Positions 5,720-9,565 of a stretch of 9,565 bases of DNA are shown piece by piece (the first letter of the stretch is position 1; each line of letters begins with the position of its first letter). Position numbers and translations under genes: made by a program. The notes below the pieces were generated by a model. It did not search any database, was not told where the DNA came from, and saw nothing but the letters and a program-made list of their open reading frames with translations. The stretch comes from an uncultured Bacilli bacterium. GTDB taxonomy: Bacteria; Bacillota_I; Bacilli_A; RF39; UBA660. The stretch is taken from the NCBI GenBank assembly GCA_947630205.1, contig CANRGW010000044.1, positions 1-9,565 on the forward strand. Direction: 5' to 3'.

Positions 5720-6826
5720 ATGCAAAGAAATTTAACTATTTTTCTAATCGTATTAATAGTTTTTTCGCTTTTCCCTTTAAAAGTTTTAGCCATAAGTGAT
5801 ACAAGTTCTTCAAGTATTATTATGGATATAGACTCAGGAAGAATTTTAAAAGAACATGATAGTAATACTGAAAGACTAATTGCATCAACAACCAAAATAA
5901 TGACTTTTTTGACGGCTTTAACTTATGCTAGTGATAAGTTAAATGAAGAGGTTACAGTAGGGGATGAAGTCTTAAAAATGTATGGAACAAATATGTATTT
6001 AAATTTAGGTGAAAAATTAAAATTAATTGATTTATTATATGGATTAATGCTTAGAAGCGGAAATGATGCTAGTGTTGTAATTGCCAAATATGTTGGAGGC
6101 GATATTGATAATTTTGTTTATCTAATGAATGAAAAAGCCAAAGAAATTGGTATGCAAAATACTATTTATAAAAATCCTCATGGTTTAGATGAAGAAACAA
6201 AAAACTATTCAACGGCTTATGATTTAGCCATCTTAACCCGTTATTTATATTTAAATTATCCACTTTATAAAGAAATAGCCGGAGCTAAATATTATGATTT
6301 TTCTTCCAATTTAAAATCTTATTCTTTAATTAACCGTTCAAAAATTATTTTTAATTATGATAAAATAACAACTACCAAAAGTGGTTTTACACCAAGTGCT
6401 GGTAAATCTTTAGTAACAACAGCCTCTTCAAATAATTTAAATTTATTAATTGTAACGCTTGATGACCCAGATAATTACTTAAATCATGAAAGACTTTATA
6501 AATATTATTTTGATAATTATCAAAATTATGTTTTATTAGATAAAAATAACTTCAAAGTGGATGGTAATATATTTAAAGAAAAGTATTATATAAAAAATAA
6601 TTTTGTTTATCCTTTAACTATGAAAGAAAAAGATAGTATAAAAGAAAAAATAATTATAAATGATAAAGATAACTCAGATATATTAGGAACGATTAATATT
6701 TTATTAAATGATGAAGTTATACATACTGAAAATATTTATAAAAGTTCTAGTAAAGAGAATAAAAATAAAGAAAATACATCGCTTTTAAAAAAAATATTTA
6801 ATTTTTTAAAAAAATTATTTAAATAA
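5720..6826 (+). CDS. D-alanyl-D-alanine carboxypeptidase (peptidase S11, DacF/PBP5-like)
   Basis: This penicillin-binding enzyme removes the terminal D-Ala from peptidoglycan pentapeptides and so limits cross-linking. The 368-residue protein has a signal peptide (about 1-24, ending KVLA) and then the S11 domain. All three active-site motifs are present: S-T-T-K with nucleophile Ser56 and Lys59, S-G-N at 113-115, and K-S-G at 220-222 within KSGFTPSAG. The third motif is usually K-T-G, and Ser for Thr is a mild change. A short beta-rich region follows, weaker than the PBP5 C-terminal domain, and then a Lys/Asn-rich tail with a final basic-hydrophobic helix (FNFLKKLFK) that may hold it to the membrane, as in other low-molecular-weight PBPs. 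Start ATG 5720 has a good ribosome site. It shows the organism has a cell wall, unlike Mollicutes. The orthologue could be dacF, dacA or dacB, so no symbol is given. Confidence 0.92.
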   Translation: MQRNLTIFLIVLIVFSLFPLKVLAISDTSSSSIIMDIDSGRILKEHDSNTERLIASTTKIMTFLTALTYASDKLNEEVTVGDEVLKMYGTNMYLNLGEKLKLIDLLYGLMLRSGNDASVVIAKYVGGDIDNFVYLMNEKAKEIGMQNTIYKNPHGLDEETKNYSTAYDLAILTRYLYLNYPLYKEIAGAKYYDFSSNLKSYSLINRSKIIFNYDKITTTKSGFTPSAGKSLVTTASSNNLNLLIVTLDDPDNYLNHERLYKYYFDNYQNYVLLDKNNFKVDGNIFKEKYYIKNNFVYPLTMKEKDSIKEKIIINDKDNSDILGTINILLNDEVIHTENIYKSSSKENKNKENTSLLKKIFNFLKKLFK

Positions 6827-6827
6827 T

Positions 6828-6886
6828 CTTTCTCTACTTTATTTTAAAAATGAATTATGTTATTATTAAAATGTATTAAGAGAAAG
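6828..6886 (+). promoter_or_regulatory. Inverted repeat spanning the gap before the unknown gene
   Basis: CTTTCTCT (6828-6835), just after the carboxypeptidase stop, is the exact reverse complement of AGAGAAAG (6879-6886), 11 nt before the next ATG. The right arm is the only purine-rich, ribosome-site-like sequence there, so pairing could hide it. The 43-nt loop makes the hairpin uncertain. There is no T run, so it is not a terminator. Confidence 0.25.
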
Positions 6887-6897
6887 TAGTTGGTTAT

Positions 6898-7749
6898 ATG
6901 AATTTAGAATTTTGTGTAAATGAATATCTTTTAGCATGGTATCTATTATATAGTGCTAGTTTATCAAAAGAAATAGATAAATTAAGAAAAAGTTTATGGA
7001 GTAAGTATAAAAAAGAATATAATTTTTGCTATAAAGATAAGCAAGAAATTATAAAATATGGTAAAGATTTTATTCCAGATAATGATGTTTTATATAATGA
7101 AATTTTTGATAGTGAAGTTTATAAATCTTTAAAAAAAGAAACCAATAAACATAAGATGCATTTGATAAAATTATTTAATAATGACCAAAAAAAGGTTAGA
7201 AAAAGTGTTAATGAAGTTTTAAAATTAGATTTAAAAGATAGTTATATGGTTTATGTAATTCATCCTAGAATGGAATGTATGGAATACAATAAAAGTAATG
7301 ATACTATAATCTGGGGTAGTGATAAAGATAAATATGATGCTATTACAGTTTTAATTTTAACTATCGTGAAAGGTATTTTTGAAGATTATAATAAAGAATA
7401 TAAAGAAATAGTTGATGCTATTATTGAACTTGCTGTTATCAATGAAATAAGTAAACAATTAACTAATGTTTCTAGTTATGAAATGGGCAATCAAACTTTA
7501 AAAATAATTAAAAGACAAATATATCCTTTTTGGTTAATGTATTTAGGAAATGATACGAAAGAAGATATGTTAAATAAAATGTTAGAAGATAAAATAGCAT
7601 TTGATATAGAATACTATCCAATTGATAAAAATATGAAAAAAATGTCTTTAAAAGCATTTATTGATTTTTGTATTAAAAATCATCGTCATATTTTAAAATT
7701 AGGTAATGTTTTAAAAATAGAACGTGATGAAGAAATAGAAGTAATTTAA
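6898..7749 (+). CDS. Uncharacterised 283-residue protein
   Basis: I do not recognise this protein. It has no signal peptide or clear transmembrane helix, is rich in Lys, Glu, Asn and Tyr, and looks mainly helical and cytoplasmic. Visible parts are an N-terminal helical region (LLAWYLLYSASLSKEIDKL), a central segment with HPRMECMEYN and IIWGSDKDKYDAITVLI (about 120-155), then IVDAIIELAVINEISK (about 171-186), and a basic C-terminal helix ending in an acidic tail. The central order (a strand followed by a helix with Glu-Leu-Ala and Asn-Glu) faintly recalls a degenerate peptidase, but there is no HExxH or other catalytic motif, so I make no functional call. The ribosome site is weak (AGAGAAAG, 11 nt upstream). 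It follows the carboxypeptidase gene by 71 nt and precedes polC by 25 nt without a terminator, so it may be cotranscribed with polC. Base composition matches its neighbours. Confidence 0.75.
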   Translation: MNLEFCVNEYLLAWYLLYSASLSKEIDKLRKSLWSKYKKEYNFCYKDKQEIIKYGKDFIPDNDVLYNEIFDSEVYKSLKKETNKHKMHLIKLFNNDQKKVRKSVNEVLKLDLKDSYMVYVIHPRMECMEYNKSNDTIIWGSDKDKYDAITVLILTIVKGIFEDYNKEYKEIVDAIIELAVINEISKQLTNVSSYEMGNQTLKIIKRQIYPFWLMYLGNDTKEDMLNKMLEDKIAFDIEYYPIDKNMKKMSLKAFIDFCIKNHRHILKLGNVLKIERDEEIEVI

Positions 7750-7774
7750 TTTTTTACAAGTAGTGAGGTAATAT

Positions 7775-9565
7775 ATGGGAGAAGAACTTGAAAAATTGTT
7801 AGAAACAATCCATATGGATATAAATGACCAACTTAAATATAAAGATGTTTTCTTAAAAAAGGTAAATGTTAATAATAAGAATAATTTAATTACACTTTAT
7901 TTAAGTACGGAAAATATGTTGCCTTTAGAAGATTATCAAAGATTAGAAACAGAATTTAAAAAGTTTTTTAATTCTAAAGTATTAATATATATAGAGAATT
8001 TAGGTAATAAAAGTTTGTATTTAGATGAGTATTTTAAGTTTTTTTTACCAAAATATATTTCTTATTTTGAAAACAGATTAAAAATAAATGGGTCTAATAA
8101 TAATTATCTTGTTGTTTATAATCATGGTGAAGAAAAACAATTAGAAGAGTATTTAAAAGAAATTAATGAAAATTTAGTTAGAGTAGGTTATAGTCCTTTA
8201 ACAATATATCAAGATGAAGATGGACGAAGTGAAGTTGCTAAATTAATAAATGAAGATATTGAAGTAGATACTTCAAAGTTAAAAGTAAATAATTATAATG
8301 AAACACCTCAAGTTAAAACGTTTGCTCCAAGAAGAAAAAAAGTTGTTACAGAAGATGATGAGAGAACTTATTATGGAGAAGTAATAGAGGGCGAAAGAAC
8401 GTATTTAAAAAATATTGTTTCTGAGGATGAAGACTTAATTGTTGAATGTGAAGTTTTTGGTTCAGATTTTTTTGAGTCTAGTAAAAGTAATTTTAAAATT
8501 ATTACTTTAAAAATAACGGATTATACAGATAGTATGTATGCTAAAATCTTTTTAAATGATAAAGAAGAACTAGAGCGTTTAACAAAGATTTTAAAAGTAG
8601 GAACTTGGTTTAAATTTAAAGGTTATACTAAAAGAGATCAATATTCATCTAATGAAATAGTTTTTAATGTTCGAGCAATTAATAAATCGGAACATAAAGA
8701 AGAAGAAATTAAAGATGATAGTCCTGTTAAAAGAGTTGAGTTACATACACATACAATGATGAGTGCAATGGATGGTGTTGTTGAAGTTTCTAAACATGGT
8801 GTTGCTTCAATTGAACAAGCCATTAAATGGGGACATAAGGCTATTGCGATAACTGATCATGCAGGTTGTCAAGCCTTTCCTAATGCATATCATATGGTAG
8901 TTGATTATAATAAAGGAAAACCTCAAGAAGAACATTTTAAAGTTATTTATGGGACGGAGTTAACGATTGTAGATGATAATGTTGAAATTGTCAAAAGAAG
9001 TAATGATAGTATTCTTTTAGAAAATGAATATGTTGTTTTTGACCTTGAAACAACCGGTTTTAATGCTGCTTCTGGTGACTCGATTATTGAAATAGGAGCC
9101 GTTAAACTTAAAGATGGTGAAATAATTGATAAATTTGATAGATTAGTTAAACCACCAACACCAATTTCGGAAAGAATAACAAATGTTACATCTATTACTA
9201 ATGAAATGGTTCGTGATTGTCCTTCGGAAGAAGAGGCTGTTAAAGAATTTTTAGAATGGACAAAAGATTTACCAATGGTTGCTCATAATGCAAAATTTGA
9301 TACTTCATTTATTGAAATGTGTTATAAAAAATATAATCTAGGTGAATATAAAAATGTTGTTATAGATACTTTGGCTTTATCAAGAATGTTAGACCAAGAT
9401 GCAACGAGACATGGACTTTCTTATATTACTAAAAGATATGGCGTTCCTTTTGATGAAGAAAGTCATCACCGAGGCGATTATGATGCTTTAGCAACGGGTT
9501 TAGTTTTTCATAAAATGATGAAGAAACTAGAAAGTATTAATATTATAAAAGTATCAGATTTAGAA
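7775..9565 (+). CDS. polC: DNA polymerase III alpha subunit, PolC type (3' end missing)
   Basis: PolC is the main replicative polymerase of low-GC Gram-positives, with built-in proofreading. The window holds the first 597 codons of roughly 1,430-1,460 expected, and the frame is open at the right edge. Parts in order: an N-terminal domain (about 1-195); an OB-fold nucleic-acid-binding region (about 205-310, YYGEVIEGERTY onward); the first half of the PHP domain, with HTHTMMSAMDG from residue 324, TDHAG (360-364) and IYGTEL; and then the DEDDh exonuclease inserted into it. The exonuclease keeps D423-x-E425 (DLETTGF), AHNAKFD ending in Asp509, and H565-x4-D570 (HHRGDYDA), so all four catalytic acids and the histidine are there and proofreading should work. 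The rest of PHP and the polymerase palm, fingers and thumb lie beyond 9565. GAGG (7765-7768) sits 6 nt before ATG 7775. Confidence 0.96.
   Translation, partial: MGEELEKLLETIHMDINDQLKYKDVFLKKVNVNNKNNLITLYLSTENMLPLEDYQRLETEFKKFFNSKVLIYIENLGNKSLYLDEYFKFFLPKYISYFENRLKINGSNNNYLVVYNHGEEKQLEEYLKEINENLVRVGYSPLTIYQDEDGRSEVAKLINEDIEVDTSKLKVNNYNETPQVKTFAPRRKKVVTEDDERTYYGEVIEGERTYLKNIVSEDEDLIVECEVFGSDFFESSKSNFKIITLKITDYTDSMYAKIFLNDKEELERLTKILKVGTWFKFKGYTKRDQYSSNEIVFNVRAINKSEHKEEEIKDDSPVKRVELHTHTMMSAMDGVVEVSKHGVASIEQAIKWGHKAIAITDHAGCQAFPNAYHMVVDYNKGKPQEEHFKVIYGTELTIVDDNVEIVKRSNDSILLENEYVVFDLETTGFNAASGDSIIEIGAVKLKDGEIIDKFDRLVKPPTPISERITNVTSITNEMVRDCPSEEEAVKEFLEWTKDLPMVAHNAKFDTSFIEMCYKKYNLGEYKNVVIDTLALSRMLDQDATRHGLSYITKRYGVPFDEESHHRGDYDALATGLVFHKMMKKLESINIIKVSDLE

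Noticed and set aside
5695..5895. Minus-strand 66-codon open frame over the carboxypeptidase start
   Set aside because: It is antisense to a signal peptide and the first part of a well-supported enzyme. It has no recognisable domain.
8638..8823. Minus-strand 61-codon open frame
   Set aside because: It is antisense to the PHP region of polC, which has clear conserved motifs on the + strand.

Overview
The window comes from a very AT-rich, walled, low-GC Gram-positive bacterium (Bacillota, Bacilli-like or a related gut lineage). The evidence is a PolC-type replicative polymerase, a ComEA/ComEC competence pair, a D-Ala-D-Ala carboxypeptidase, strong GGAGG-type ribosome sites and a textbook sigma-A promoter. 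Tryptophan is always TGG, and no TGA falls inside a frame. The single TGA is a stop, so the standard bacterial code fits better than the Mycoplasma code. All genes lie on the + strand. I cannot name the species.

Region 1 (1-600) holds the 3' part of a type IV pilin-like gene, ending in two candidate intrinsic terminators. Region 2 (600-5455) starts with a compact regulatory block: a TTGACA/TGTCAA inverted repeat, a TTGACA-17-TATGAT promoter and a near-palindrome near the start of transcription. It then reads through three overlapping genes: a secreted, membrane-anchored protein with a beta-solenoid-like head and a very long heptad-repeat stalk, then comEA (DNA receptor), then comEC (DNA channel with a metallo-beta-lactamase domain). 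comEB is absent between comEA and comEC. The stalk protein overlaps comEA by 8 nt and is the least familiar part of the window. With the pilin upstream, it suggests a DNA-uptake or surface module.

Region 3 (5456-5719) is a 264-bp gap with no gene. It contains a terminator-like hairpin that competes with an alternative upstream hairpin, then a second terminator. Region 4 (5720-9565) holds a D-alanyl-D-alanine carboxypeptidase (peptidoglycan maturation), an unrecognised 283-residue protein, and the first 597 codons of polC, which continues past the right edge.

The best candidate for something undescribed is the membrane-tethered solenoid/coiled-coil protein at the head of the comEA-comEC operon. 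Its link to DNA uptake rests on gene position, not on any recognised domain.
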